Shown here: piece after piece, positions 1 through 11,781 of the stretch
Position numbering within the stretch: the stretch's first letter is position 1
Layout of the letters: each line of letters begins with the position of its first letter
DNA from: Antitrichia curtipendula
Lineage: Eukaryota > Streptophyta > Bryopsida > Hypnales > Leucodontaceae
Direction: 5' to 3'
DNA length: 64,000 nucleotides
Assembly (NCBI GenBank): GCA_951230915.1
Contig: OX579634.1
Coordinates: 40,747,570 to 40,811,569, forward strand
The notes under the pieces: model-generated
Told to the model about the DNA's origin: nothing
What the model saw: the letters and a program-made list of their open reading frames with translations, nothing else
Database searches by the model: none
Position numbers and translations under genes: made by a program

Positions 1-388
1 TTTATTATAATTTTTCAAATCTATGTTCAATACTATTTTCATTATATTATTTGAAATTTCTTAAGCTTAATTTTATATTTCATTTGTAAATTCAAAATAA
101 TGAGATTTTTTTATTTTTTTATTATGATTTTGGATATTTTGTAATAAAATTAAATATTGAATTGTTTTAGAAATTTAATAAAAACAAAATATGTAATGAA
201 ATAGGTCAATAAAAGAGATCTCTATTTTAATTTATCTTCCTAGTAGTGTATCAAGTATGTATTCCATATTTGAAATGATGACTTAAATATCTTATAAACA
301 AGTTTAAGTAACGCATAATTAGGAAACATTCATCCAAATCAATAAAAGTCTCTCCATAAATTACATCATGTTTAACTTGTCATTTTAT
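1..388. other. AT-rich intergenic DNA
   Basis: Very AT-rich sequence with homopolymer runs. No open frame, RNA gene or recognisable repeat end was seen. Confidence 0.6.
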
Positions 389-396
389 GATGTATT

Positions 397-957
397 CTCG
401 GGGGGTGCACTTAGTTCTACTACAACAAACTACGTGCGAACAAGTGGTTTCTAATAAACCATAATTTCAACTTAAAATTTTGAGCATTGTTTAATAATGA
501 CTATAGGTTTCTATTGCCAAAATTTTCAGCTCAAATAAAATATGAAATGATTTCTAGAAGAGGTTGAAAATGAACTAAAATGACATATTTTTCAACTCAA
601 ATAATTATAGAGACACATTTAGATGACTATTGAATCAATATTCAACTCAAAATGAGCTTTCAATAGAGTTATTTTTAGGAATTTTTTGTTCATTTTTTAG
701 ATAATTTTTTCTTATATAATATAGAGGCGTGAAAGTTATTTTTCAGTTCTATAGTGTATCTTTTTACTTCAAAAATTTGTAAGTAATTATTATTAACAAA
801 TATAAATTCAAAACATAAACTTTCAAAGTAGAAAAATCTATTCATATTTTTATATTATTTTTATTTAAAATTCAAAAAGTATATAGGGGGTCCAAAGTTT
901 TGTTCGCATGTGGTTTCTAATAGATACTCTAAGTGACACCCCCACTACCACCCTGAG
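397..957. mobile_element. Non-autonomous hAT-like DNA transposon
   Basis: A 561-bp element is flanked by an exact 8-bp direct repeat, GATGTATT, at 389-396 and 958-965. Its ends are inverted repeats: the left end reads CTCGGGGGGTGCACTTAG, and the right end read backwards gives CTCAGGGTGG, then GGGGGTGTCACTTAG. A second inverted block (GTGCGAACAA left, TTGTTCGCATGTGG right) lies just inside. An 8-bp duplication with a (T)CAGGG-type end is the hAT pattern. No transposase frame is present. A truncated relative lies at 9198-9535. Confidence 0.75.
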
Positions 958-965
958 GATGTATT

Positions 966-1453
966 GTGTAGTTACAAATCGCCTTATAAAATACATCATG
1001 TAGCCACAATTGTCAATCAAAACATCAATCAAAATCAATTCTACAGAGTGTTAAAAACACCCTCTATCAAAATAGCATAAGCATCTATATTCATGAGTCA
1101 AATAATCTCTCACATTATGAAAGGAAAAATCCAAGAATCCAAGTGTCAAAAGAAACTCCGAGTTTTTATTCAAAAGGCTAATCATCATAGCCAAGCAAAC
1201 CCTCACAACAAGTGCTCTCTCCCTCAAAACACTCATAAGACTTGACTTGACAAGAATGACAAGTCAAAGAAGCTTCAAGCCTAAGTACTCTAAATCCTAG
1301 TTGACAAGAACAAAGTGTCAACTTCTACATCGGGTTCTTAAATGACTATGGTTTCCCTAAAACCACAACATGGGCTAAACAATCCATCGTAGCCCAATAG
1401 ATAATACATTGTGACGTGCTTTAATATTAGATAACATGTCACCTACCATATGT
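966..1453. other. Intergenic, nothing recognised
   Basis: Spacer between the hAT-like element and the small minus-strand frame. Short frames here lack any recognisable motif. Confidence 0.5.
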
Positions 1454-1780
1454 CTAAAATGTAAACAAATCAAGTTTAAATAACATGGTTGCATATTCAT
1501 CTTTGGCTACTATTTGTTTTTGTTTTACAGTAGAACAAAGATTCGGAAGATCTTCAAACTTTGAGGGTAGCTGACTCATTTGTGTTGCAAATGATTTGCG
1601 CTTTGTTAGAATTTGAACACTAGTGTCATCTTCTATTCCATTTAGTGTTGCATTAGATTCTTTTATAAGTTGTAGATAGTTTTTTTTTGAAGCCACATCT
1701 TTTAGTACTTCATTTGTTATCACTGTTTTTTGATAAGATGTGTTTTGAAATAATTCTTTCATTGCATGTTGGTTTGTCAT
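1454..1780 (-). CDS. Hypothetical 108-residue frame, possibly one exon
   Basis: I do not recognise this protein. The frame opens with ATG at 1780, runs 108 codons without interruption in very AT-rich DNA, and has a balanced, hydrophilic, probably helical composition (K, Q, N, T, E). That is more gene-like than neighbouring chance frames, whose composition is skewed to F, I, Y and L. No membrane segment or signal peptide is visible. It could be an exon of a split gene, since the last residues (KLDLFTF) look like read-through into an intron. It could also be a transposon remnant or chance. The open frame is seen; coding status is inference. Confidence 0.25.
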   Translation of the reverse strand: MTNQHAMKELFQNTSYQKTVITNEVLKDVASKKNYLQLIKESNATLNGIEDDTSVQILTKRKSFATQMSQLPSKFEDLPNLCSTVKQKQIVAKDEYATMLFKLDLFTF

Positions 1781-3714
1781 TTTTTTTCTAATTATAAAAC
1801 TTCAACCAATAAATATTTAGTGAGAGTCTAATATATATAAATATGAAGGTGATCATAAAATTTACGAAAATAAAAATGAAATCAATAAGTATTTATATTA
1901 TTTTTTATTTCCCTAGGCTCCTATCATTTATTAAAAAAAATAAAGTAATAGATCTTGTTTACAGGCTAAAGTAAAAATAATCTTTTGTAATAAAAAATAA
2001 AAATAAAGATCTAATTTATAATAAAAATTAAAGTAAAATAATTCTATTTATTGTCAAAAGTAAAATAAGATCTATCATTTATTCACAAAAAAATTAATAA
2101 AGGTGTTAGTTGTTTTATGACAAAAAAAACTCTACAAATTGAATGGAAAAAAAAGGGAGGTCTTGAATTCTAGTTTGGTATGAAAAATTGACATGATTTT
2201 TGTTATTTTCATTTTAAATATAAGTAGGCTTTTTCTACTTAAATCTTTGTCCTACCCAAAGTAACAATGCCAATGTAATTGTCACTTTTATTATAGTATA
2301 GTAGCAATGGTTCATTTACAGAAAATTTTGTAATGGAATAGGAAATCTAATCAATAAAATATAAATTATAAAGCCAATCCCTAGCTAATTGTCAAATATA
2401 TTCACAAAGTCTAAGACAATCACTAGCTAATACAAAGTATACAAAAATGAAGACAAATGTTATAAAGAAATTTTTTATTTCAAAAGAAAGCTTGAATACA
2501 AAAATTACAAAAAAGGCAAGTAATGACTACAAACTTCAAGAAAAAACAAAAGACAACTTGACTTAAAAAGAAAACCAAGAAAGTGAGACCAAGAAAAATT
2601 AAATATTTGGGCCTATATCAAATCAAAAGACAACTATTCATTTTGAAAAGATTTTGACAAGGTAAATTGCCACTCTTCAAATCTAAATCAAACTATTCTG
2701 CACGCAAAGACAATTTGACTCAACTAACACAACCAAATGGAAATGGATTGACAACTAGTTTGCTTTCACACCATATATTACAAATACACCTATCTAATTG
2801 AAAATCATACAAAGAGTTTGATGGTTTCTATATACTATGTACTATCTAGTGTTGCCAACATTTGTGAAAATTACTACTTGTATTCAATGGTACATATAAG
2901 ATATGAATCTTCATAGTTGCTTTAGAGATACTTATTCTCATACCACTTGAATTGCTTGTATAATTTCTTGCTTGTTCTTCACCCAAATGCAAAAAATGTT
3001 TGACTGTTCTCTATAAAATGGTAGATAGTGTATAAAAGGAATCCAAATTGTCATATAATTTTTAAATTAATCATTTTTCACTTGTTACAAAGTTGAAGTT
3101 CACTTCATCGTGATTCTAACACAATTTGCGGTTTCAAAATCAGTTCATTTTTTAACATGCTAGAGCTTTCTAAAGTTTTTGAATTTTCTAGTGAACACTG
3201 ACTGAAAAATTCGTAAATGAATTGTAAGGCACCGTACAGTACTGATGTTCAATTGAATAAAACCCTGTAGTAAGCATAAACATTTGATTTAGTGTTTTGT
3301 TTTGAATGTGTCAAACTTGATCTTGAAACTCTTCAGAACTTAGTTATGCCACACCGGTGCAAGATTCCATGTTGGCTTTTGTATTGGGAATAAGTTTATA
3401 AATTTCAAGGTAATATCATGTGACCATAACGTCAATGCAGGAGAGTTTTGCCGTTGTGGCATGTTTCTATTGGTTAAGGAGAGGTAGACTAAGAGTGATA
3501 ATGCTCATTGCTTGCCTTGTAAAAATTTTCAATATGGTGCTTGGGTATGAAGTAGAAATTTCATTGGTTTGGCAATGAGAGAAATTTGAGAGAAATTTCT
3601 ACTACTACCAATTGGTATTAACTTTATTGCATATCTGGCTACACAAACTATGATATTTGCAAACAAATTGTTGATAGTGATCTATATAGAAATAGTTATT
3701 TCAACGGTGTTAAT
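1781..3714. other. AT-rich intergenic DNA downstream of P450 copy 1
   Basis: About 1.9 kb without a convincing frame or terminal repeat. It lies 3' of the minus-strand P450 pseudogene. I see no clear counterpart downstream of copy 2 beyond the first few dozen bases. Confidence 0.5.
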
Positions 3715-6700
3715 TTAAGGAATGGATAAGCAAGCCTTTGGAACGGTAGTCAAAAGATGAGCTAACATATGCTCAAGCCCTTCACTTTCTGACATATTTA
3801 AATCCATTGGCTGCAAAATATTAGCAAGAGACCAATCAAAAGATTGCATAAAAGTGGCAACCACTATCTCCGACCGGCTCCAAGTGGTAGAACTTCAAAA
3901 TTTTGACCTTCAAATTGCATATTAGTATGAGGCAAAAACCTTTTAGGCTTGAAAGTCATAGAATCCTCCCACGTTCTTAGATCTCAGGCGATTGCTCCAA
4001 CATTCACAAGAACTAGTGTTTTTTTAGGTATGTCATACTCCAAAACCTTACAAGGTTTTACACTCACATGAGGAATTAACATTGGGTATATTGGATGAAG
4101 ACAAAAGTTTTCTTTAACAATGGCTTGTAAATACTTGAGGTTAGGAATATCCACATCTTTCATTCTTTGAGACTTGCCAACAATAGTGTCAAGCTTTGCT
4201 TGCAATTTCTTCATCACAATGGGATTGCAAATGCATTCCGCAATTGCCCATTCTATTGTATCAGTAGTAGTACTCATACTTCTTTGAAAAGCATCATATT
4301 TTTCAAAGAGAAGTAAGAAATAAAGGTGTGCTCTTTAAACCTATTTATAAGATGAACTTGAAGAATTGAGATCAACCATATATTTTGAAAACTTTGACAA
4401 GAGGAAAAAAACTTTAATGTGCAAATTTCATCATATACATTTTTAACAAATAGATCATCAACTTCAACATGAAGATACCTTCAAGTGATCTGCTTATAAC
4501 TATCTTTCGCTTCTTAATCTCATAAATTCAAGCGGTAAACTCTTTGAATTACAAAAATATAAAATATATAAGCTCTTATTAACCTCTATTTAATGAAAAA
4601 GGAATTGCACTCTTATCCACAATGTACTACTAATGTTGTCATTGGTGATGTCAAATTGTGATGTCTCATCCTCCATTTAGTCTATAAAGACATCTACCAT
4701 ATCTTTGTTGAAAATGGAACCACTCTTCCACTGCACAACATGCTCAGATATGATTGGGGACATAAAAGCATCAATTCTCTTTTTCAACTCTCGCATTTGT
4801 CTTTCAAGCCCAAGGATGTCCATCCGCTGGAATATAGGGATGAAGTCTTCTGGATTTAGCATTACTTCATACTTGGCAATGTCCCTCAAAATCTTTCTAA
4901 AATTGCTCACTTGCTCGAGTTCTTATTCATCATGTTTCTTCTCCAAAGCCACTTCCATAAAATGCCTTTTAAGAATTACACGTGACATAATGTTACTTAT
5001 GGCTACTTCAATGTAGCTCCTCACAGTCACCACCGTGAAAACCAACTTGGAGAATCACACGCAAGACATGAACAATTTCTTTCGTTCGCACATTTGTTGC
5101 TAGTTGAAGTTGTTTGCTTGTACTGAGTTGTATGTGTAATATTTTCTTCAAGCGCAGCCTCACATGTGAGTCTGATATCATGGCTATATTTGGTACCACA
5201 TATGGTTATAATTGTTAAAAGCAGATGCATTTTAAACTTCAAAAATTGTATTGAAAAGGACTAAAATGAACTAACTTTCAATTCAAGTTCAGAAATGAAA
5301 GAATTTTCAACTTTCAAATGCCTAGAGCTCTAAAATTAGAAATACTTTAGATTAAAGATGTTAGTCAAACAATTGGAATGGTACTTAGGTATATACATCC
5401 ATTATGAGCACTACCTTGAATGCAACACCTTCATTTGGATAAAAGAACATAAAAGAAAACTAGATATTGATTATTCAAGATGTACACTATTAAAACATCA
5501 AAGTCTATAAAAGCCTACTCTTATTTTTTGGTAGACCTAAAGACATTCTCTTAAAGATCCTAAGTTTATTCATAAATTGTCCACATGATGCATGCTAAAG
5601 TGTGTTGGAATCCTCTTTCACTTGCCAATAAGATCTAATAAAAACAATTCATGTTAACAAATATTAACTATACTCAACTGTCATCAGTGTTGATTCTAGG
5701 TTCACATACCTTTATTTTCACGAACTCTAACATTCTGCTACTAACCATCTTGAGCATTCTAGACACTCAAGCTTCTTTCTCTTCCATTCATGAAGAAAAA
5801 ATACAGTGATCCAAAACACCATTTCCATAACCTCAACCAAACTCAGGTTGTAAGAATAGCAATTACTCATTGAGTAGGAAGTGGCATGTCATTTTCCAAA
5901 ACTTTGGGTTGCTCTAGCATTATTTTAATTACAGTTTTCTGCATTGAGTCTGACCATTGAAGCTATATCCAGCAACATGAAAAATGGAACCTTGTTATGG
6001 AAACAGCATTCCTCACACCCTCACCGCTATGCATCATGACTTGTAACATCTGTTCTGTTAAATTGGCAGTGTTTCCACATGCCATTTTGGCATCTACATT
6101 AGCATGTTGTGCCGCAAAATATGCAAATTAATATGCAAAATTGTACTGCAATAAGTTAGTAAGTGTGCACCCCTAAGCTATGATTTCCACCCCACCCCCC
6201 AAAGCCTCCTGGCTCCCAAAATCATTTCCTTCCTTCCTATACAGTCCATTGCACCAATTTAATGGAATACTACCAATGGAACGGAATTGATGTTTTCTAT
6301 GTTACTTCTCATAATGAGGCATTACTTTCACATTACATTTAACGTCCCAACAAACAAGTTTGGGTCTAATTCCCAATGGGAGGAAGAGGTGGCAATTCTG
6401 TACCTCCTGGGAACACCACATCTGAAAAAGAAGCTGCAATTTGGTTTGCAAAATTGTGGTCTTGAGTCTTCAGAATCTCCTCCGCTGCCACAGGAGAGGT
6501 AGCCACCACAACTAGCCTTGGCCCCAACCACATGGACATCAACGGCCCGTAAATCTCCGCCAGTTTGGTAAAATCCCGCTGTGGGAATTTGCCCAACAAG
6601 TGCAAGGACCGGATGATGGGGAGGCCCCGTGGGCCTGGAGGTCAATTCTTGTATTTGCTGCTTGTGAGCACCTTGGCAAGCAAAAGAAGGCCAAGCACCA

Positions 6701-6739
6701 CTGCAACGACAGCCTGCACAGCACCAACGCCACATTCAT
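3715..6739 (-). pseudogene. Cytochrome P450 pseudogene (copy 1)
   Basis: This is the same three-exon layout as the P450 at 17.8-20.6 kb, with disabling lesions. Exon 1 (about 6739-6410) matches the N-terminal hinge but has a TGA stop where copy 2 reads LPPGPRG (KN-stop-PPGPRG). Exon 2 (about 5190-4620) has several stops and a frameshift. Exon 3 (about 4290-3715) keeps the I-helix STTTDT but has KENFC where the K-helix needs ExxR. It also carries a deletion of about 40 bp that removes the heme-binding Cys of FGxGRRxCxG, leaving LPLGAGRR only. The element at 5387-5711 sits in intron 1, as in copy 2. Loss of the Cys ligand alone makes a working P450 impossible. Confidence 0.9.
5387..5711. mobile_element. 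TIR element 'J', copy in P450 pseudogene intron 1
   Basis: A 325-bp element begins AGGTATATACATCC and ends TTCACATACCT. The inner part of the terminal inverted repeat is AATCAACACT-like. Copies lie at 19511-19836, in the same intron of P450 copy 2, and at 54158-54489. The superfamily is not assigned. Its matching position in both P450 copies shows that it was inserted before the duplication. Confidence 0.6.
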
Positions 6740-7520
6740 GGGGTTGCACATAGTATCAAATGGTTGCACAGAGTGTAGATCTAGTTTGAGCACATTTTTG
6801 AGATTTAAGTTAACTGATATCTGCACATGCAATCTGTGGAGCATAGTAACCACTTTGAGCAAACATTTTGAGACTAAACTGGCATTGACACATTCCTATG
6901 GTTGCCCATAGGAATCTAGTTTGAGCAAATTTTTTGAGGCTAAACTGATATCCCTACTGAAGAGGGAGAGCCTGCATAAGACTTTGCAAATCAGAGAAGC
7001 AAAGCGTACACTCCAAGCTCCAGAAGGCATCATCATCACTGTCACCATGGCCGAGGAGATCGATGGTCGGGGTAGCACAATTTGAATCCAAGGGAGCAAG
7101 TGATGTTTCAGACTGAGTATTCAGAAGTCACCAACAGTCACAGGACTTCAGTCCACATTGTTGCTCAAACAGTATGCGAGAGAATATCTGAGTAATGGCA
7201 CTGCATGTTAGCCATTATTTTATAGTGAGGGTGCACGAACTCTAGTAGAAACTTGACAATTCAAGTGGGCCAGAAGAATGTGTCAGATTCCGCAACCTGA
7301 TCTGTCTTTTGAAATTGGCTTTTGAAGTCATCCCTTGTTGCAGGAATATGACACCTTGAAAGTGGGCAATATTGAATGCTAGTGTCACAATATGGGCCCA
7401 TTCAGTAGGGAATTGATGAGTTTGCATGTGTACTGTGTGCTACGTGGCAACCATGAAGCAATGAGCAACAAAAGGTGGCAATGTGTGGCACAGTACGTAA
7501 CCCTTACAGCAGTTGCTAGG
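6740..7520 (-). promoter_or_regulatory. Upstream region of P450 copy 1 (duplicated)
   Basis: This stretch, 5' of the P450 pseudogene, is repeated at 20571-21470 and in part at 21770-22270. Shared blocks include CTCCAAGCTCCAGAAGG, ACAGGACTTCAGTC and TATGGGCCCATTCAGTAG. It probably contained the promoter and 5' leader. I cannot place a TATA box with confidence. Confidence 0.5.
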
Positions 7521-7618
7521 AGCTTATAATAAGTGTATTAAAGTATGAGTAGGGGTGGAATCTCACTGAGACTCAATGATATTTCATTGGTAAGCATATG
7601 ATTGTGAACAAAAAGAGT

Positions 7619-8050
7619 AAGGTAGTATGCTCTTAAAGCGACCATTTAAGGGCTGGTCTGCCTTTTTCACAGGCTTTCATGGACGAAAATATATTTTTAG
7701 ATCATTTTTTAGAGAAAAAAAAATAGATGTGGTACCTAACACAAGTGGTTTTGTATTTTTCCAAGCATTTTCGAATTACTTATGAATTTTCAAAGATTCA
7801 GGGCATAGGCACCTATTTGTGACCATAGGTTTTCCAAAATCTGTCCACTTGCAACTTGTAAAGAGATGTACAGAAATCAAAGACAATGATTGGCTCTTGC
7901 AATAGAAAAACAATTTTTCCTCAATGCATTCAATTGCTAAACTGGTCCATTTAAGGATCACCCCATCTCCATTCTCCACCTAAAAATAGGGGCGGTTTCA
8001 AGAAGATGGGCGCTTTCAAGAAGATGGGCGCTTTTAGAGCACACTACCTT
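7619..8050. mobile_element. TIR element (AAGGTAGTATGCTCT family), short copy
   Basis: The left end AAGGTAGTATGCTCTTAAAG is answered by AGAGCACACTACCTT on the right. A longer copy of the family lies in the opposite orientation at 22285-22980. The two share an inner block around GACCATTTAAGGGCTGGTCTGCC. A 17-bp tandem unit ending GATGGGCGC occurs twice near the right end (about 7998-8031). No clear target duplication was found, so the superfamily is open. Confidence 0.65.
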
Positions 8051-9197
8051 AAAGTATTTACACCCTCAACCAACATTGCCCTGAATGCAACACCTGGATT
8101 TGGACAAAAAATCGTTAAAAAATCCTAGATATTGAATTATTAATTACAAAAAGCCTTATCCCGCATGTTGCATGCTTGTGAGTTCTCATTGGTGGAAGCA
8201 AAACTAAGGATGGAACTCAAAAGATCTCTACTTTGGACCCAAAAAGAATTTGATCCCTTTTGGTTTTGCTATTCTAAGGGAAGAAAACCTTGGTTTCTTC
8301 CTACTTTACGATTAAATCTAATATCCACAACATTTGTATAAACCTAGTAGCAACTTGTATAAGTTCTCCAATACATGGAGTTCACATTATAACATTGAAT
8401 TTGGCAATCTAACAAGATAATTGCACCTAAAACCAAGATTCTTACCTAAAATTCATTCCCACTATTCATGAGAGTCTAGTATTGCTTTTGGAAACACCTC
8501 TTTTCAACACTTTGAAAATTCATAGTTTATTCCTATGGTGTCCAAGAAATGCATTCAAAGAGTATCTAGAATTTATTTTTAGCTACCAACAAGACCCTAC
8601 AAAATTTAAAAAAATATAATAATGAAATTGTGTTGCTTGTTAGTTTTAGACTACTTATCTCAAGCAATATTGGTACAAATTATTTGCCTCCAACATTCTC
8701 ACACTTCAACTTGATGCAACTATATTTTTGGCAAGTTTCAAAAAATTTTGGTGACACAAGTACATTGTACTTGCCTACAGTAGTCAATGTTCTTCCTACT
8801 TGGTCAAACTCTGTGATTTGTTCATTGGTGAAAATTTTGTTGGCAAATAATTGCCCAAATCTTATCTTGTTCTTTACTAGATTTCCATTTTATTAGAAAA
8901 AAAACATAAAAAAGCAAGATGAAATCACCAAAATCATCTGTAAGAAATATGAGATTCATCAATTTTTGGAAATAGTTTATTATTTTTAGGCTTTTATATA
9001 GAGAGGATTTGCAAATTAGGCAAGCATCCATATTGGTTGGTTTTGCAAATTGGTCACAATTAGATGTCATTATCTTATGAAAAATGTCTTGAATAAAAAT
9101 TTGCCCCTAAATAGTAAATATCTACTTCCAAAACTTCCTTTTACATCCCAATGGATCACTACATTGAAGGAATAATCATACACAAACAATTTGAACC
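8051..9197. other. Intergenic; possible weak TE debris
   Basis: The first 110 bp resemble the start of element J (ACACCCTCAACCAACATTGCCC). Around 8640-8880 there are overlapping open frames on both strands, one a minus-strand run of about 80 codons. None has a motif I recognise. Confidence 0.4.
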
Positions 9198-9535
9198 TCG
9201 AGACACTTAATTCTACTATAACAAACCATGTGCGAACAACTGGTTTCTAATAAACTATAATTTCAACCTAAAATTTTGAGCATTGTTTAATGATGAATAT
9301 AGGTTTCTATTGCCAATTTTCTAACTCAAACAAAATATGAAATGATTTCTAGAAGAGGTTGAAAATGAACTAAAATAGCATGTTTTTCAATTCAAAAATA
9401 ATTATAGAGAACACATTTAGATGACTATTGAATCAATATTCAACTCAATATGAGCTTTCAATAGAGAGTTATTTTTAGGGATTTTTTGTTCATTTTTTAG
9501 ACAATTTTTTCTTATATAACATAGAAGTGTGAAAG
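9198..9535. mobile_element. Truncated copy of the 397-957 hAT-like element
   Basis: About 340 bp closely match the left part of the 397-957 element in the same orientation, including GTGCGAACAA and the block TTCTAGAAGAGGTTGAAAAT. Similarity stops near GTGAAAGG at about 9537, so the right inverted repeat is missing. Confidence 0.7.
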
Positions 9536-9929
9536 GAAGTAATTACTACAAGTGTAATTACTGCAAAAACTCTTTACAAATGATGGTGATAAAATCTCTT
9601 ATTCTAATTTGCACCATTTTTTGCACACTTACAGAGGTGCTAAATGAGAGTAATCAAGCCCTTCAACAACCAACCCTAAAGCGATACCCGCCTTCTTGAA
9701 GAACATACTTGCCTCCAACAAAACAAAATTTGAAATGAATTTGAAATGGCAAACAACTAGGATTTGACAATCTCCAATCTCATCAAAACGGCGGCTACAT
9801 ACTCACCTTTTATTTTAGCACATTGCTTGGTTGCGGGTCCTGGCTACCATTTTTTTTTCCTGTTTTAGACCTTCCGTTTCACATTCCAACCGATTATTTT
9901 CCAAACCCAAAGTAGAACATGAGCCTCTC

Positions 9930-10075
9930 TGAATTTTGTCTATAACTTTTTATTGGAGACTTGAAATTGCAAACAGATTTTTTGAGATGAAAGTTAGATT
10001 TATTTTACAACTTTTCTTAGTTCAAAGTTTTTTGAAAAAAGTTGTTTTACTATGACAAAACGGCCTCTAAAGTCC
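9930..10075 (+). repeat. Repeat block shared with the 25.5 kb foldback arm
   Basis: The stretch running TGTCTATAACTTTT, then TTTTTTGAGATGAAAGTTAG, then AAGTTGTTTTACTATG parallels 25515-25660, the right arm of the long foldback. It shows that the foldback sequence is a dispersed repeat. Confidence 0.5.
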
Positions 10076-10149
10076 GCTGAATTAACAAAATAATTGAAAA
10101 ACAAATTGCAAAAACTATACTAATAAATTTTTACTCCTTTTATAGTCAA

Positions 10150-10330
10150 GTGGATTTGTGCATGGTATAGTGGCCAAGTTCATGGCCTCCCATTTGGGAG
10201 GTTGGGGGTTCAAACCCCCATGTCCTCAGGCGCCCATGTGGTGGGTTGCCTAGGTGGCTTGCCCGCTTGGCATTTTAATATGCCTAGGTGCCAGTGCCAT
10301 GTGGCACCATGTAACTAGTCGATTTGAACA
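10150..10330 (+). mobile_element. Candidate tRNA-derived SINE or tRNA pseudogene
   Basis: TATAGTGGCCAAG resembles a polymerase III A box. About 45 bp later GGGGGTTCAAACCCCCA forms a perfect T-arm with a B-box core (GGTTCAAACC). Between them CCTCCCATTTGGGAGG can form an anticodon-like stem. No proper acceptor stem closes, so this is not a working tRNA gene. A GC-rich tRNA-unrelated tail (CCTAGGTGCCAGTGCCATGTGGCACC) and a T-rich stretch follow. No second copy was seen, so SINE status is inference. Confidence 0.45.
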
Positions 10331-10439
10331 TGTATTCTTTTTTTTCCTTTTTATACTTGACCAAATCAACAAAAAATTTAACAAGTTTTTGTTGGCTGGT
10401 GTCCAAGTTAACACGTCCAAATCGACATGAAACTAATAG

Positions 10440-10910
10440 ACTGAGTCAACACTTTCTTGTCCATTTTCTACTAGTGATTCCTTCCACACTTGTACACTTG
10501 ATGTATCAAAAATACATGCGTGGGGTGCATGTCACCGACCAATTGCGCACAAATTACTCATGTTTGCTCTCCACACATAAGTGGTGGCACAAATTTTTTT
10601 GCTACGTGGTAGATCAGTCAATCATCAATTCCTATATTTTGCATTGCAAGGAATCACAACAACTGGGGCTACCTATCCTAGACCATATGTACTTCAACTT
10701 GAGATTAGGAGACTACCTTGTTGCACCTTTTCAAGTTGCTAATTTGTCACCTCATTGAGCACAACAACCCCCACATGGATCAAAGAAAAAGAACCTCTGT
10801 TGATATTGTGTGACTTGTAGCAATAAGCAAAGGGAGTTTTGTACATGATGTGAGTACAAATGGATGTGTCCATTGAATTGTTACAACTTCTGTCATTTGC
10901 CAAAGAATTT
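10440..10910 (+). pseudogene. piggyBac-superfamily transposase relic, C-terminal part
   Basis: The frame at 10504-10758 reads YQKYMRGVHVTDQLRTNY, then KWWHKFF, then INSYILHCKE. This is the order of the piggyBac transposase C-terminal catalytic part: YNxxMGGVDxxDQLxxYY, KWW, xNxYIL. The usual first Asp of GGVD is His here. After the stop at 10756 another frame (about 10826-10910) carries CVTCSNKQREFC, then CEYKWMCPLNC, then FCH. That matches the spacing of the piggyBac C-terminal Cys-rich zinc module, with one stop inside. Upstream catalytic parts are not recognisable. It is dead: stops, frameshift and a lost acidic residue. Residues are seen directly; family assignment is from remembered motifs. 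Confidence 0.8.
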
Positions 10911-11781
10911 GGACAAGATGCCTCGGAAGGGCAAAAGAGGACGTCGTCTTTATTGAATGTATTCCTTGTCCTTACTCCTTGCCATTGTCATCTGCAATGT
11001 ATTCTTCATGCAGCTTGAACTAGGAATACGGAACGAGAAAGATTTTGTTGCAGATCTTCATGTAACAAAACTCTTTACGGCAACGTTGATGTTCTTTTTG
11101 GGGGGGGGCTCTCGAAGGCTGCATATTCAGATCATATAGTAGACCGGTAATGAGTGACAACTCGTTTTGAAGGCAGAAAGAACGTTGCTGTTGATGTCGA
11201 GATTTTGTGTGCATGGCCGTCCGTACAGTCAACACAAAGGGAGAGCAAAGCAACTAGAAGTCACCTTCAAGAATGTAATACTCTTCATTTTCCATCAATA
11301 GGATTTTGCGGTTTTAGGGTGTTTTAGGGTGTTTTAGGAACTAGTTTTTTGAAGTTTTGGAACAAACTGCAGACCCAAATTTTTTACAACAGAATGTTCA
11401 AACATTCACTTGACTTTCCAAATTAATATCTTGCACTTTGAATTGGTCTGGTAGTTATAGTGGATAATGGCAGAATTCAACAATCTTGAAGTTTTGAACA
11501 ACACTCTAAATCGCACAATGAGTTGCATTTGAATGTATAGACTAGTGAAGTTTTGTAAAGCTATCTATTTGTGTTGGTTGTATGAAGCTCTTCAAACTGC
11601 CTAGGAATAGAGGCGTTCTTGGCCTGCCAATTTGAATCGGCTTCATGTCCACATTTGTCACCAGTTCACCCAGAATGTAGTCGTCTTCATATCTTGCATG
11701 TCACCCTCCGTCTACCATGGTTGCACGGCAACACTCAAATGGCACGGTTCATTGTATTTCTACAGTGTGTAGTTCAATTTC
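10911..11781. other. Intergenic after the piggyBac relic
   Basis: Contains a run of nine G at about 11100 and two and a half copies of a 12-bp unit (GGTGTTTTAGGG) at 11305-11338. No convincing gene. It may include the rest of the decayed transposon. Confidence 0.45.

Noticed and set aside
10150..10230. Functional tRNA gene
   Set aside because: No acceptor stem closes around the A and B boxes, and the anticodon stem-loop is abnormal.
11305..11338. Telomere-like TTTTAGGGTG repeat
   Set aside because: The unit is 12 bp (GGTGTTTTAGGG), present only about 2.5 times, and does not match the 7-bp plant telomere repeat.
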